Shown here: one piece after another, positions 24,489 to 35,259 of the stretch
How positions within the stretch are numbered: the first letter of the stretch is position 1
Layout of the letters: the number at the start of each line of letters is the position of its first letter
From: Hofstenia miamia
Taxonomy: Eukaryota > Xenacoelomorpha > Acoela
Length of the DNA stretch: 64,000 nucleotides
Direction: 5' to 3'
NCBI GenBank assembly: GCA_004352715.1
Contig: SCFE01000020.1
Coordinates: 765,092 to 829,091, forward strand
Notes under the pieces: model-generated
Told to the model about the DNA's origin: nothing
The model's input: the letters and a program-made list of their open reading frames with translations, nothing else
Databases searched by the model: none
Made by a program: the position numbers and the translations under genes

Positions 24489-25658
24489 ATGGCAGCAGTT
24501 CAATTGATTCGCATTGATGAGCAAAAGAACCAATTTGAAATTTGTGAGGACAATATCAAGCAATATTGTAAGGGTTTGCGACAAGGATATAAATTTATTA
24601 TGATTGTTGGTCGCAACTATACAGGCAACTCCTATATCATGAATGTCCTACGACAGAACTATTTAAACGAGCCCGGCTTAAATCTTTCGAAATTTAAGCG
24701 GCATTACCGTCAAAATTGGGGATTGTGGGGGATACACTTTGATGGAAATACTGAAGAATGTTCTTATATGTTGTGTGAAAGTGAAAGCATTTATGAACTT
24801 TGCAAGGATGAGGCGTTATCAGCGAAGTTGTTTGTTGCTTCTGTTTTGCTAAGCTCATGCTTAATAATAAACAACATGAATAACATTGATACGAATGAAC
24901 TAAGTTTTTTAAGGATATTTGTACGAAACATTAACTGCATTCCACAAAGCAAGAAGCTGAAGGAAATGATTTTTCTTGCTAATCACCTGAGCTTTAAGCG
25001 AACATTCGAGTTCGGGGAAGGAGGTAAAGAATACTTTGCTCTCAAAATTGAAATACCTGGAGAAGATCATGATTTTTTCAAGAAACTTACTTGTTTTTAT
25101 AGGGTACCTTTCTTTTTGTTTCCAAGTCCTGATCTATTTGACGAGGATGCTATCTTCAATGCAATTGGAATGACATTTACTGAGACTTGTAAAATATTAC
25201 TGCGTAGTGTTTTTTATGTGGTAACGAAATCCACTTCACTTGAGGATAAGATGAAAGTTAGCTACTTGGTAGAATCAGTTAATTGTGACAATGGAAATGA
25301 ATTAGCACATCAAAATTTCGATGCGATGGACAGACAACGTTTTGCAAATGTAGTACAGAGGGAAGGAAACAGCCTCAATCTTAGATTAACACCAAAAGAG
25401 GAAGATAATATAAACGAATTTGAAAATGTGAAAAGGGAAACAGAAGAAAAAGAATTGGAGAAACAGAAAGAAGAATTGGAAAACAACATTATGCTATTAC
25501 AAGCGCAATTAGAAAATGATTTGCAATTAGGAGAAGCAGCAAGCAGTGTCGACATTGATGAAAATATGGTATTGAACAATGGTAGTAATGAATCAGAAGC
25601 AGAATTCAAAAAATGTTTAACCAAGTTAACGTCGCCGTCGAAAATAACTCCTGAATAA
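24489..25658 (+). CDS. Guanylate-binding-protein-like protein with degenerate GTPase motifs
   Basis: An intronless 389-codon frame with a good start context (GTCAAAATGG). Residues 1-145 follow the N-terminal order of dynamin-superfamily GBP/atlastin G domains: an opening VQLIRIDEQKNQFEI, a P-loop position, WGLWG at the switch I region, and FVASVLLSSCLIINNM, close to the LAVLLSS block typical of GBPs. The catalytic motifs are altered. The P-loop is GRNYTGNS (41-48), with Asn for the essential Lys. The DxEG motif is replaced by ESES (97-100), and no Arg-Asp guanine-specificity motif is seen. Residues about 300-350 form a charged coiled coil rich in EEKELEKQKEELEN. The GBP helical stalk appears replaced or absent, since 389 residues is short for the family. 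Likely a non-hydrolysing GBP-fold protein. The AATAAA overlaps the stop codon. Lack of introns allows a retrocopy origin. Confidence 0.8.
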   Translation: MAAVQLIRIDEQKNQFEICEDNIKQYCKGLRQGYKFIMIVGRNYTGNSYIMNVLRQNYLNEPGLNLSKFKRHYRQNWGLWGIHFDGNTEECSYMLCESESIYELCKDEALSAKLFVASVLLSSCLIINNMNNIDTNELSFLRIFVRNINCIPQSKKLKEMIFLANHLSFKRTFEFGEGGKEYFALKIEIPGEDHDFFKKLTCFYRVPFFLFPSPDLFDEDAIFNAIGMTFTETCKILLRSVFYVVTKSTSLEDKMKVSYLVESVNCDNGNELAHQNFDAMDRQRFANVVQREGNSLNLRLTPKEEDNINEFENVKRETEEKELEKQKEELENNIMLLQAQLENDLQLGEAASSVDIDENMVLNNGSNESEAEFKKCLTKLTSPSKITPE

Positions 25659-25914
25659 AAACAAGGTGCATTTCAAGAGCATCTGGTGAATTTTTTTTAA
25701 ACCTGTTCAAAGTTTCATGCGTTGAAACGTTCTTATTTTGTAAATTATTTTATTTCTATGTGTACTTTGTCCATTTTCATATTCAAATAGCATTTGCAAT
25801 ATTTCTTTGGTTTTATAAATTTCTGCATGCATTTCTCAATTTGTATTTGATTTTTGTGCACACACATATCCCTATAGAATAGAAATTTGTTTCAATGCCC
25901 TTGTTACATTAATG

Positions 25915-25915
25915 T

Positions 25916-26004
<89 letters not shown>

Positions 26005-26733
26005 GTAAATATATTNNNNNNNNNNNNNNNNNNNNNNNNNNNNNNNNNNNNNNNNNNNNNNNNNNNNNNNNNNNNNNNNNNNNNNNNNNNNNNNNNNNNN
26101 NNNNNNNNNNNNNNNNNNNNNNNNNNNNNNNNNNNNNNNNNNNNNNNNNNNNNNNNNNNNNNNNNNNNNNNNNNNNNNNNNNNNNNNNNNNNNNNNNNNN
26201 NNNNNNNNNNNNNNNNNNNNNNNNNNNNNNNNNNNNNNNNNNNNNNNNNNNNNNNNNNNNNNNNNNNNNNNNNNNNNNNNNNNNNNNNNNNNNNNNNNNN
26301 NNNNNNNNNNNNNNNNNNNNNNNNNNNNNNNNNNNNNNNNNNNNNNNNNNNNNNNNNNNNNNNNNNNNNNNNNNNNNNNNNNNNNNNNNNNNNNNNNNNN
26401 NNNNNNNNNNNNNNNNNNNNNNNNNNNNNNNNNNNNNNNNNNNNNNNNNNNNNNNNNNNNNNNNNNNNNNNNNNNNNNNNNNNNNNNNNNNNNNNNNNNN
26501 NNNNNNNNNNNNNNNNNNNNNNNNNNNNNNNNNNNNNNNNNNNNNNNNNNNNNNNNNNNNNNNNNNNNNNNNNNNNNNNNNNNNNNNNNNNNNNNNNNNN
26601 NNNNNNNNNNNNNNNNNNNNNNNNNNNNNNNNNNNNNNNNNNNNNNNNNNNNNNNNNNNNNNNNNNNNNNNNNNNNNNNNNNNNNNNNNNNNNNNNNNNN
26701 NNNNNNNNNNNNNNNNNNNNNNNNNNNNNNNNN
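25915..26733. other. (TA)n array and 718-bp assembly gap
   Basis: A (TA)n tract with occasional GTA interruptions runs from about 25915 to 26015, followed by Ns from 26016 to 26733. The array begins about 250 bp after the GBP-like gene. Confidence 0.9.
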
Positions 26734-27350
26734 AATGGAAAAAGCATTGTCAGGGAAATTGAATAGTATACACTTTTTGACATGCTACCCAAAACAGAAA
26801 GGTTGATATTAACGAAATTCAACTATTCAAATTAAGGTTTACTATTTCATATATCTACTTTTTTATGTCATTTTTATAATTAAATTTCAACATAGCAAAC
26901 GTAGCCATCATACTACTATGAATGTTTGTTAAAAATTTCTAAAACTGAATTATTTTTCCCTACCCCTATTCAACCATTACTAAGATTGGCTAACACATAT
27001 ATCTGCTCCGTGGTTCAGTAGGTGAGGATGATTTCGAAAATAGACTGTTGTCCTGTTAACTGATCCTAATCTCAATAGAAAAAATTCCATTTTTTGTGGT
27101 AGGAGGATCTTTAAAAAATTCTTACTTTCTTATTTTTTAGTTATTCCAACCAAAAACTTAGGCCTAATTCTTGCAGGCTTGAATCATGCCCAACTCAACT
27201 TTTAAGAAAATGTTCTCACTGAAGTTGAAAATTCTAGATTGATTTTTTCAAGAATAGATAATACTGATGTACAATTTCAAAACGTTGCTTAAGAAATTGT
27301 TTAATATTCACTACAACTGTTGTGCAATAGTTTATTTTTTTCAATTTCAG

Positions 27351-27502
27351 CCCTTTTTTCCAATAGCTCAGTCGAGACCCAGCCCACCACGACTCCGACT
27401 TCAACTCCTGGTAGCAGAAGAGAGAACAGGACTGAGGATCATGCCGTATTAATACTGTGCGTCCACAAAATACCTTTAGTTATATTTTGTAACTTGCCAT
27501 AA
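27351..27502 (+). CDS. Possible orphan terminal exon, Thr/Pro-rich
   Basis: A strong acceptor (TTTTTTTCAATTTCAG) precedes an open frame of about 49 codons in phase 1, beginning LFSNSSVETQPTTTPTSTPG and ending at TAA 27500-27502. Its base composition is less AT-rich than its surroundings. Upstream exons could lie in the gap 26016-26733. Function is unknown, and chance cannot be excluded. Confidence 0.25.
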
Positions 27503-28179
27503 TTTGAATTAAATACATTATTTCTCTATTGCTTTTTTAGCATTGCTATGTAATTCAACATATTTCACTACAGGTAAAAAATACAGAACTGTGTCCAAAT
27601 TATTTTCACATTTTGCAAAATATAATTAGAAAATTTCATTCAAAAATTGCTATATTTCTCATTGCTAGTTCGCTTTTGGCAATAATTGGAATGAAAATAA
27701 TAGATAAGAAAGCATAGCATAAAAACCAAGCATAACACATAAAAACTTTTTTAAAAGAGAAAACATCGTTGTGAGATAACAAAATTACCAGTGCTTCATA
27801 CTTCTGTTAGCACTAAGAAAAATCTAAGTTAAATGTTGCCAGAAATCGTAATCACTATAAGCAAATTTGGTTCTGCATAGATACCTTATGTATAAGCTGT
27901 GATCATTGTTAAATATCACTAGGTTTGACATCACAATATGAGGTGTGTGACAGAAAGATAGCAGAGGTGCGAAATAGGGTTAATGTTATGCCTTCAATAT
28001 ATAAAAAAGTGAATTCGGTAGTGGAAGCATAATGTATATTTTGGTCATCAAAATGTGCTGTATACATGCAATAGCCAATACTGTATTAATTTACTGGGCA
28101 GGAAAATAATGATTTTCGAATTGGGACTTTATTATGTTTCACCAAGATTTCCCCCAGTTCCCCCCTCTGGGTGCGCCTC

Positions 28180-28216
28180 TGGTATGTATATGTGTATATA
28201 TATATGTATATATATG

Positions 28217-28263
<47 letters not shown>

Positions 28264-28362
28264 GTATGTATATATATGTATATATATATGTATGTATATA
28301 TATGTATATATATGTATATATATATATATATGAAACTATATGTATATATATGTATATACTAA
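28180..28362. repeat. Compound TA/GTATATAT array
   Basis: Interrupted (TA)n with regularly spaced GTA breaks. A similar array resumes at 28618-28754, so the two flank the MITE at 28365-28617. Confidence 0.9.
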
Positions 28363-28364
28363 TA

Positions 28365-28617
28365 CCTCCGTAGATGGTTTTTGCAAAAAACCGCTATATA
28401 GAGGGAGGGGAGGAAAATTTTCCATACTACATTGAGGGAGTTTGGGATTTTGGCCGAAAATTAACTTTTTGGCTATTACTCCCTAAAAAATCCATCGATC
28501 CCTTAAATATTTTGCATGAAGGTAGTGACTACCAAAAGACTATGTCCTACAAAAATTCAGGAATTTATGTGTTAAATTCAGCTTATATGGTTATGTGGAA
28601 AAATACATAGAGGGAGG
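28365..28617. mobile_element. TA-flanked MITE inside a TA array
   Basis: The inverted ends are CCTCCGTAGATG and CATAGAGGGAGG, each next to TA, so the insertion duplicated TA within a microsatellite. The 253-bp body has no coding capacity. Confidence 0.6.
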
Positions 28618-28659
28618 TATATACATATATATATATATAGATATATATATGTATACATA

Positions 28660-28690
<31 letters not shown>

Positions 28691-28754
28691 GTATATATAT
28701 ATATATGTATATATATGTATATGTATGTGTGTATGTATATATATGTATATATAT

Positions 28755-29754
28755 NNNNNNNNNNNNNNNNNNNNNNNNNNNNNNNNNNNNNNNNNNNNNN
28801 NNNNNNNNNNNNNNNNNNNNNNNNNNNNNNNNNNNNNNNNNNNNNNNNNNNNNNNNNNNNNNNNNNNNNNNNNNNNNNNNNNNNNNNNNNNNNNNNNNNN
28901 NNNNNNNNNNNNNNNNNNNNNNNNNNNNNNNNNNNNNNNNNNNNNNNNNNNNNNNNNNNNNNNNNNNNNNNNNNNNNNNNNNNNNNNNNNNNNNNNNNNN
29001 NNNNNNNNNNNNNNNNNNNNNNNNNNNNNNNNNNNNNNNNNNNNNNNNNNNNNNNNNNNNNNNNNNNNNNNNNNNNNNNNNNNNNNNNNNNNNNNNNNNN
29101 NNNNNNNNNNNNNNNNNNNNNNNNNNNNNNNNNNNNNNNNNNNNNNNNNNNNNNNNNNNNNNNNNNNNNNNNNNNNNNNNNNNNNNNNNNNNNNNNNNNN
29201 NNNNNNNNNNNNNNNNNNNNNNNNNNNNNNNNNNNNNNNNNNNNNNNNNNNNNNNNNNNNNNNNNNNNNNNNNNNNNNNNNNNNNNNNNNNNNNNNNNNN
29301 NNNNNNNNNNNNNNNNNNNNNNNNNNNNNNNNNNNNNNNNNNNNNNNNNNNNNNNNNNNNNNNNNNNNNNNNNNNNNNNNNNNNNNNNNNNNNNNNNNNN
29401 NNNNNNNNNNNNNNNNNNNNNNNNNNNNNNNNNNNNNNNNNNNNNNNNNNNNNNNNNNNNNNNNNNNNNNNNNNNNNNNNNNNNNNNNNNNNNNNNNNNN
29501 NNNNNNNNNNNNNNNNNNNNNNNNNNNNNNNNNNNNNNNNNNNNNNNNNNNNNNNNNNNNNNNNNNNNNNNNNNNNNNNNNNNNNNNNNNNNNNNNNNNN
29601 NNNNNNNNNNNNNNNNNNNNNNNNNNNNNNNNNNNNNNNNNNNNNNNNNNNNNNNNNNNNNNNNNNNNNNNNNNNNNNNNNNNNNNNNNNNNNNNNNNNN
29701 NNNNNNNNNNNNNNNNNNNNNNNNNNNNNNNNNNNNNNNNNNNNNNNNNNNNNN
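28755..29754. other. Assembly gap of exactly 1000 Ns
   Basis: The round length indicates a placeholder of unknown true size. The left side is a TA array; the right side is unique, GC-richer sequence. Confidence 0.95.
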
Positions 29755-29854
29755 CGCTTTTCATAAAGGTTGGTTGGCTTCTCCAGGAGCCACCAAGAGG
29801 AGGTACTCTCTGGGACGGTTTAGGCGCACTACTCTTTCAGTTTACCCCGTCAAG
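29755..29854 (+). CDS. Possible partial exon at gap edge
   Basis: Unique GC-richer sequence begins at the gap edge and ends with a plausible donor (GTCAAG then GTAAAA at 29855). Two frames stay open through it, one reading FHKGWLASPGATKRRYSLGR. The 5' side is lost in the gap. I cannot name a product. Confidence 0.25.
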
Positions 29855-30365
29855 GTAAAAATACCACCACCCATAGTTTATTCAACGTTACATTTACTCT
29901 GAAAATATAATCTAATGATGAATGAATTATGGGATCTTATTTGTTTGTGCCTTTAAAGGCACAGTGGAAAGTGACATGGTTTCTAACAGTTTCTATGAGC
30001 TCTAAATCATGTTATATAACGATTAATTTGCAATATATAACGGTAAAAGTTAAATGGATAGTTACAATTACTTATGGTGTTATATTATTGTTTAGATACT
30101 TAGATCCTTAGAGCGCTTATTTACAGAATTTATACCAATGAATCGACATTAAATTTTCTATTGCACTATTACGTTATGCCCTTGTATTGATTCAAAAAAG
30201 ACGACTTGACAAAGTTAGTGAACTTTTTCGCACAATCGTACAATGTACATAAGAGAAGGTTTTTTAAATTACAGTGTATTTAAAATCATATTTAGTAAGT
30301 ATAAATAAGGTAATTGCCACGTGCTATCACAGCTTGAGATTGGAGAAACTCTCAGACTGGTATGA
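29855..30365. other. No gene seen
   Basis: AT-rich sequence without repeat or coding signal that I can support. Confidence 0.5.
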
Positions 30366-30373
30366 CCAGAGAT

Positions 30374-30994
30374 CAGTGGTCTCCACGGGTCATACAGGTA
30401 ACGGGTGAAATGGGTCACTAATTTTAGGAGATCACACNNNNNNNNNNNNNNNNNNNNNNNNNNNNNNNNNNNNNNNNNNNNNNNNNNNNNNNNNNNNNNN
30501 NNNNNNNNNNNNNNNNNNNNNNNNNNNNNNNNNNNNNNNNNNNNNNNNNNNNNNNNNNNNNNNNNNNNNNNNNNNNNNNNNNNNNNNNNNNNNNNNNNNN
30601 NNNNNNNNNNNNNNGTCATACAGGTAACGGGTTAAATGGGTCACTAATTTTAGGAGATCACACAGGTCGCGGGTTAGTCTGTTTTTCCGCATGACCTACG
30701 AAAATTTAACACAAAGCTAAAAATTAATTGATGTTTACCGAAAAATCGTATTTTAAATGGCGGCTCATTAAAATAATCAGTTAAAAAATTAGGTTAAATT
30801 ATTCAAAGGTGAAACTAACCTAATTGAGATGTTTTTATTTACACCAAGCTCTAAAAATCAATCATGACTGCCAAGGGTGTTCGCGGGTCATGCAGGTCAC
30901 AGGTGGCGGCACAGAAATAAGCAAGTCACGAGTCAAGTTGCTGTAGGTCATTGAGGGTCACGAGGCAAGTACAAGTCACCCGTGAACACCACTG
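30374..30994. mobile_element. hAT-type MITE rich in GGTCA motifs
   Basis: The ends are CAGTGGTCTCCACGGGT (30374) and ACCCGTGAACACCACTG (to 30994), imperfect inverted repeats with the typical hAT CAGTGG start. The flanks CCAGAGAT (30366-30373) and CCAGAGAC (30995-31002) agree at 7 of 8 bases. Both subterminal regions carry many GGTCA or GGGTCA motifs, possible transposase-binding repeats. A 177-N gap (30438-30614) is bordered by a 49-base duplication (30389-30437 and 30615-30663). Confidence 0.75.
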
Positions 30995-31021
30995 CCAGAG
31001 ACACATCTCAAAGTGACCGAT

Positions 31022-31356
31022 TTTGATCGAAGTAATGAAATTGAGAGTGACCAGATCTCGTTCATGATCAGCCGGGTCCCAGTACGCTAGGAAGTGCCAA
31101 CTGACTTCCATCTGTTTCTACTAGTGAATGTTTGTAATCTGCAGTTTGAATATGCATAAAACGATTGATTTAAATATTNNNNNNNNNNNNNNNNNNNNNT
31201 TTGATCGAGGTAATGAAATTGAGAGTGACCAGATCTCGTTCATGATCAGCCGGGTCCCAGTACGCTAGGAAGTGCCAACTGACTTCCATCTGTTTCTACT
31301 AGTGAATGTTTGTAATCTGCAGTTTGAATATGCATAAAACGATTGATTTAAATATT
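31022..31356. repeat. 157-bp duplication around a 21-N gap
   Basis: Positions 31022-31178 and 31200-31356 are the same sequence with one observed difference (AAGT versus AGGT near the start). The 21-N gap between them suggests two uncollapsed overlaps or haplotypes, not a biological tandem repeat. Confidence 0.75.
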
Positions 31357-33616
31357 CCGCTAGACAAATTATGTATTTTTATCAATAGTCTCATTCTTAA
31401 ATGTAATTTCCACGCAAACTCAAATAAAGCAAGGATAGTTCACAGTATACAAAATTGTTATATATGCATTCGACAAGTTTATCTGGTAGCTGCAATACTT
31501 TAAATAGGATTAAAGGTTTGTTTGTTTAGACGTAAATGTCGAAATAACTACATCCACTGTTTAGGAAATGCTCATAAAAGCTTTTATAGGTTGCTATTGA
31601 TACATTTTGCAAAACGATAAATATTTATGTAGCAGCTTTGCTAGCATTATATAAGAGAATGCTATAATTAATTCCTACAAAGCCTTTTCTGTTAGCATAA
31701 ATTGTAAATTTTAATTTCGCTGGCATATAAATTTTCAAATTAGAGATAAATAGATCCGTTAGATGGCTGCAACATTTACAAAAACGATGTTATCAATTTC
31801 TCCATATGAATGACTAAAATCAGCAATTATGAGTTTGAAGTATGAACGTGCACGAACCTGTCGTTGTATTCAGGGTTGCTTAACCATGGAGGGTGGTTAT
31901 TTTGAAAAGAACGTTCCTTGGGGGGGGGCTGACATCTAAGTTAAAATTGTGTTTTTGAAATTTTTTTGCTCAGTTTTTAAAAAATTGGACATCACCGGCT
32001 CGTTTTAGTTAGGAGGGACTGAGCGCAACTCGGTTCACGCGGTTATGGAAGTGGTTGGGAAGATAAGAATACCTAGTTTTTCCAGAATTTGTTTCAAGTC
32101 AGTGAAATATTGAGAGACTATACTTTCGCTTTAAAGCTCGAGCGCAGGGCGCAGAGATGTTGTCAGGTAGCATATACGAAAAGCGAGAGTTCAATCCAGC
32201 TCACCGGGTCAGCTGTTTCCTTGTGGCTTCTAGGTCTACTGGGTGAGCGCATCACATTTATATCTACAACTTTTTTTTAACTTAATTTCACAAAAGGGCT
32301 CATCTCAATAAAATCAGGCTTATTATTGCATAATCAATTAAACAAATATCCTATGTCTCTTCAAATGAATTTAATAGTTTGTTTCTGTAATTGGATCCTG
32401 CGAGTTCATTTGTTTCATTTCGAATTCAAATCCAAATATTCATTCAATATATTTGCAAATTCGAATTCGAATCCACAATTATATAAATTAGCTTACTTAG
32501 TAATGGTTACGGTTACTTTGAAACATGAAAAACTTTAGCTGTTTATTCTATAATTGAGGAATTCAACTGATAAATGAGATTTGCGGTTATTACAAAAGGG
32601 TTAGTCTGGATCCCAAACCTATTTTTTATTTAAAATTCGGCGCACAAGAATTTTCTAGATCCGCCACTGACTGTTCCAAGCTCGAATTTGATTCCAACAT
32701 AGATTCAGATTCGTATTTGATTTCGTTTATTTGTAAATTCCTATTTTGTAATTGGTTAAAATTAAACTAAGTCTTTGATAACCGAATTAATTCCAAGTCT
32801 AATTTTTTGCCAGAAATAGAATTGGGTTAAATTATTAATTTTAATTTTTTATTTTAAAATAGAAGCATCTTTCAAACAGATGTTTTAAAATGCTGATTTG
32901 GACTTCTTAGCACGGAGATTTAATTCCTGATTATTTGCAACAAATATTTAATCACAATCGATTATCGCAGAAATTATTCATTGAAATACTCAATGTGGGT
33001 TTCGGGCATAAACCGGGTGGGGGCTGGCCTAACTAGTAGGTCATTTGCCCCTCGTCAACCATCATGTCAAAAATCCTTATCCGACACGTCTGGCCGGCCA
33101 ACCGACCAGTCGGGTCGAACCTGTTTCAACTCTGAAGTGAAGCAACGTTATACATTCTAAAAAACAGGTCACTCAGCTCACCGAGTCGTTTATTTTACAA
33201 ATTTACCAGATATGGTCGGTTCATCGGGTCAAATCTTAGCCAGTCTCATGGATCATAGAGTCACATTTTGTGACCCGGTTGCAACTCTGATAAACACCAA
33301 TGACCAAACTTCAATTGTAGGGTTCCTGAATGCCTTGATTTTGCAATATCTGCATAGCTCAGTTTTTTTATGAAGCACAAAATATAAATTGGCGCATTTG
33401 ATGCCAGTTCCGAAAATCCTGAACAAATAAAAAATTCTCCTTTTACCAAAATAATGAAATACACACATTTTGTGAATTCTGAACTTGTAATACAGTGAGA
33501 ATTATCTTCTTCACAGCAGAAAGGGTGTCTTGATTCTCTTAGTGCCTTTTTGTTTGTAGAAGTAACCAAACAATTTTTACGTTGATTTCACTGTTGCAGT
33601 TTTTCTCTTCCTTCTG
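31357..33616. other. No gene seen
   Basis: There are a G9 run near 31921 and two copies of a GTTGCAACTCTG / GTTTCAACTCTG motif beside GGGTC-type sequence (33112-33138 and 33270-33290), perhaps an old transposon end. No coding region is supportable. Confidence 0.5.
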
Positions 33617-34348
33617 ATGACTGACACGCGTCTACAAGATTATAAGCGTCGTATCTTAGACCTCGAACGAATCATTAACGATCTAAATGACAAACTCACC
33701 CAGATTTCTACTGCCGATCCAGATACTCGACCAGCTCACGCAACTGATCCGCCTGCTAGTACAACTCCCAACGTAGATGCTGATAAGACTCTCTCGAGAG
33801 ATCCATTTAGTGATGAGGACATTAGCCACGTTATTACGCTCATAGCGGACACTCTTAGCAGAAGCAGAATGGCTCCACGAGATAGGCGAGAACTCGAGTT
33901 CTTCCAATCACTTCTAACTGATTACGCATACCTCGGAATCGACAACAGAAGAAACACATCCTACAGAGTCAGAACCCTCTTATCTGCCGTATACTATGGC
34001 TGGGACAGCACCAAACGAACCGTCCGCAACTTGGAGCTCCTTGACCTGGGAATCGGAGGAATCCCGTCCACGCAATGTCGCTATAACAATCGAGGACAGC
34101 AGTCATGGCAAAACTATGGCAGAGACAATTACTTCAACAACCGTAATCGGCGACGAACCGTCCGCAACTTGGAGCTCCTTGACCTGGGAATCGGAGGAAT
34201 CCCGTCCACGCAATGTCGCTATAACAATCGAGGACAGCAGTCATGGCAAAACTATGGCAGAGACAATTACTTCAACAACCGTAATCGGCGACAATGGGGA
34301 AACCAGAGATCCTTCATCCCGCAGCATCCGAGTACATCTTCATCCTAG
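33617..34348 (+). CDS. Retroelement gag-like ORF with internal duplication
   Basis: A 243-codon frame starts at an ATG and begins MTDTRLQDYKRRILDLERII, a predicted coiled coil to about residue 35. A Thr/Pro/Asp-rich linker follows, then an acidic-to-basic helical region (residues 60-130) and a C-terminus rich in Asn, Arg, Gln and Gly (NNRGQQSWQNYGRDNYFNNR). This layout resembles nucleocapsid tails of retroelement Gag proteins that lack zinc knuckles. A 46-residue block is exactly repeated because 138 bp (34016-34153) is tandemly duplicated (34154-34291), in frame. The +1 frame is open through the duplication and beyond. No specific family is recognised, and a host gene is not excluded. Confidence 0.45.
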   Translation: MTDTRLQDYKRRILDLERIINDLNDKLTQISTADPDTRPAHATDPPASTTPNVDADKTLSRDPFSDEDISHVITLIADTLSRSRMAPRDRRELEFFQSLLTDYAYLGIDNRRNTSYRVRTLLSAVYYGWDSTKRTVRNLELLDLGIGGIPSTQCRYNNRGQQSWQNYGRDNYFNNRNRRRTVRNLELLDLGIGGIPSTQCRYNNRGQQSWQNYGRDNYFNNRNRRQWGNQRSFIPQHPSTSSS

Positions 34349-35051
34349 TTCAACTCCAAATAGAGATCTATGGGAATCACAAGAAGATGATCTCCTTCAC
34401 ATGTTATTTGGTTCTCAATCTACAATAATTCTCGACGAAACACCGGTAACGCTTAATACTAATACTACTACATTATCTACCTTGCATATTTCGGCAATTT
34501 CACATGATTTTCATTCAGTTTTTAATTCTACGCAAGATGCAAATGCTCACGATAGTTTTTATGAATGTAATGATTTTAATGATATTACCTTGCCTCCGTT
34601 AGCGGATATTGAAAATATTTTGCAAAATGAAATTTCAGGAACTAATTCACTAGAAGGCGAAATTATTAACTTATCTATGGTTTTACGAATGACCAACTTA
34701 GCCGCAAAATTACCAGATTCGGTTCAACGTCGTTTTCTTAAGTATTATACGGATATAGCTCATCTTCCCGACTCATTAATTAATCTGAGAATTAGAGATT
34801 TTTTGAATAAGTTTAATGTGCATATGGACTCGCAAACGCAAGAAAGTTTACAAGAGGAAGATCCAATTGATAACGATAATAGTGAAAATATTTCTATAAC
34901 GGAAGACTCTTTTCCTCGTTTTGAATGGGAATTTCAACAGCTCAGCTCGTTAACTATGACTTTAGAGAATAAATTGTTTTATTCTCTTTCCTTTTCATAC
35001 AAAATAATTCTGGTAATTAATCTTCCTCTGCACTCCTATTTATACTGTTAG
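33996..35051 (+). CDS. Second overlapping ORF, acidic, of the gag-like element
   Basis: This 351-codon frame overlaps the end of the preceding ORF by 353 bp in the +1 frame. The overlapping part is Ser/Thr-rich and probably not used. The section after about 34300 looks coding: it is acidic with helical stretches such as LRMTNLAAKLPDSVQRRFLK and SLINLRIRDFLNKF. A frameshift or a separate start could express it; I see no decisive slippery site. The final 12 codons overlap an antisense pol-like ORF (35017-35259), so the natural end is uncertain. Confidence 0.35.
   Translation: MAGTAPNEPSATWSSLTWESEESRPRNVAITIEDSSHGKTMAETITSTTVIGDEPSATWSSLTWESEESRPRNVAITIEDSSHGKTMAETITSTTVIGDNGETRDPSSRSIRVHLHPSSTPNRDLWESQEDDLLHMLFGSQSTIILDETPVTLNTNTTTLSTLHISAISHDFHSVFNSTQDANAHDSFYECNDFNDITLPPLADIENILQNEISGTNSLEGEIINLSMVLRMTNLAAKLPDSVQRRFLKYYTDIAHLPDSLINLRIRDFLNKFNVHMDSQTQESLQEEDPIDNDNSENISITEDSFPRFEWEFQQLSSLTMTLENKLFYSLSFSYKIILVINLPLHSYLYC
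34016..34291 (+). repeat. 138-bp perfect tandem duplication
   Basis: Units 34016-34153 and 34154-34291 are identical as far as I can read, and the length keeps both overlapping frames open. Identity suggests a recent event or an assembly stutter. Confidence 0.85.
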
Positions 35052-35259
35052 CAAATTCAAATGCAGTTTGGAGTGCAGAGGAAATATTATATACACTAAA
35101 ATCCAAAACATAATTGTAATTAGCGCCTCTCAAAGGATCATCAGCTTTATTGTCTTGCGAAGCAACCCATCTAATTTCTGGATTTTTCGTCCACAACAGA
35201 ATATTACAGGCTTGTGCTATGTGTGGGAGTGTTAACGACGTGAGTCTATATCTTTGTGT
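35017..35259 (-). pseudogene. Retroelement pol tail (RNase H-like end), antisense
   Basis: Read on the minus strand, an 80-codon frame contains RYRLTSLTLPHIAQACNILL followed by WTKNPEIRWVASQDNKADDPLRG. A Trp-Val-x-Ser-x-x-Asn-x-x-Ala-Asp pattern is typical of the end of the RNase H region in retrotransposon polyproteins. A stop lies just upstream, so only the tail remains. It converges with the gag-like ORFs and overlaps them by about 35 bp, so the two belong to different insertions or to a rearranged element. Confidence 0.45.

Noticed and set aside
25887-26822. Long open frames through (TA)n and N runs
   Set aside because: The translated Tyr-Ile repeats and X runs come from microsatellite and gap sequence; the same holds for frames at 13.6, 14.6, 28.6, 53.6, 56.4 and 62.3 kb.
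33996-34300. Ser/Thr-rich frame over the duplicated block as the true coding frame
   Set aside because: The other frame begins at an ATG, has a coiled coil and a basic tail, and reads more like protein; the Ser/Thr-rich frame probably stays open by chance in this part.
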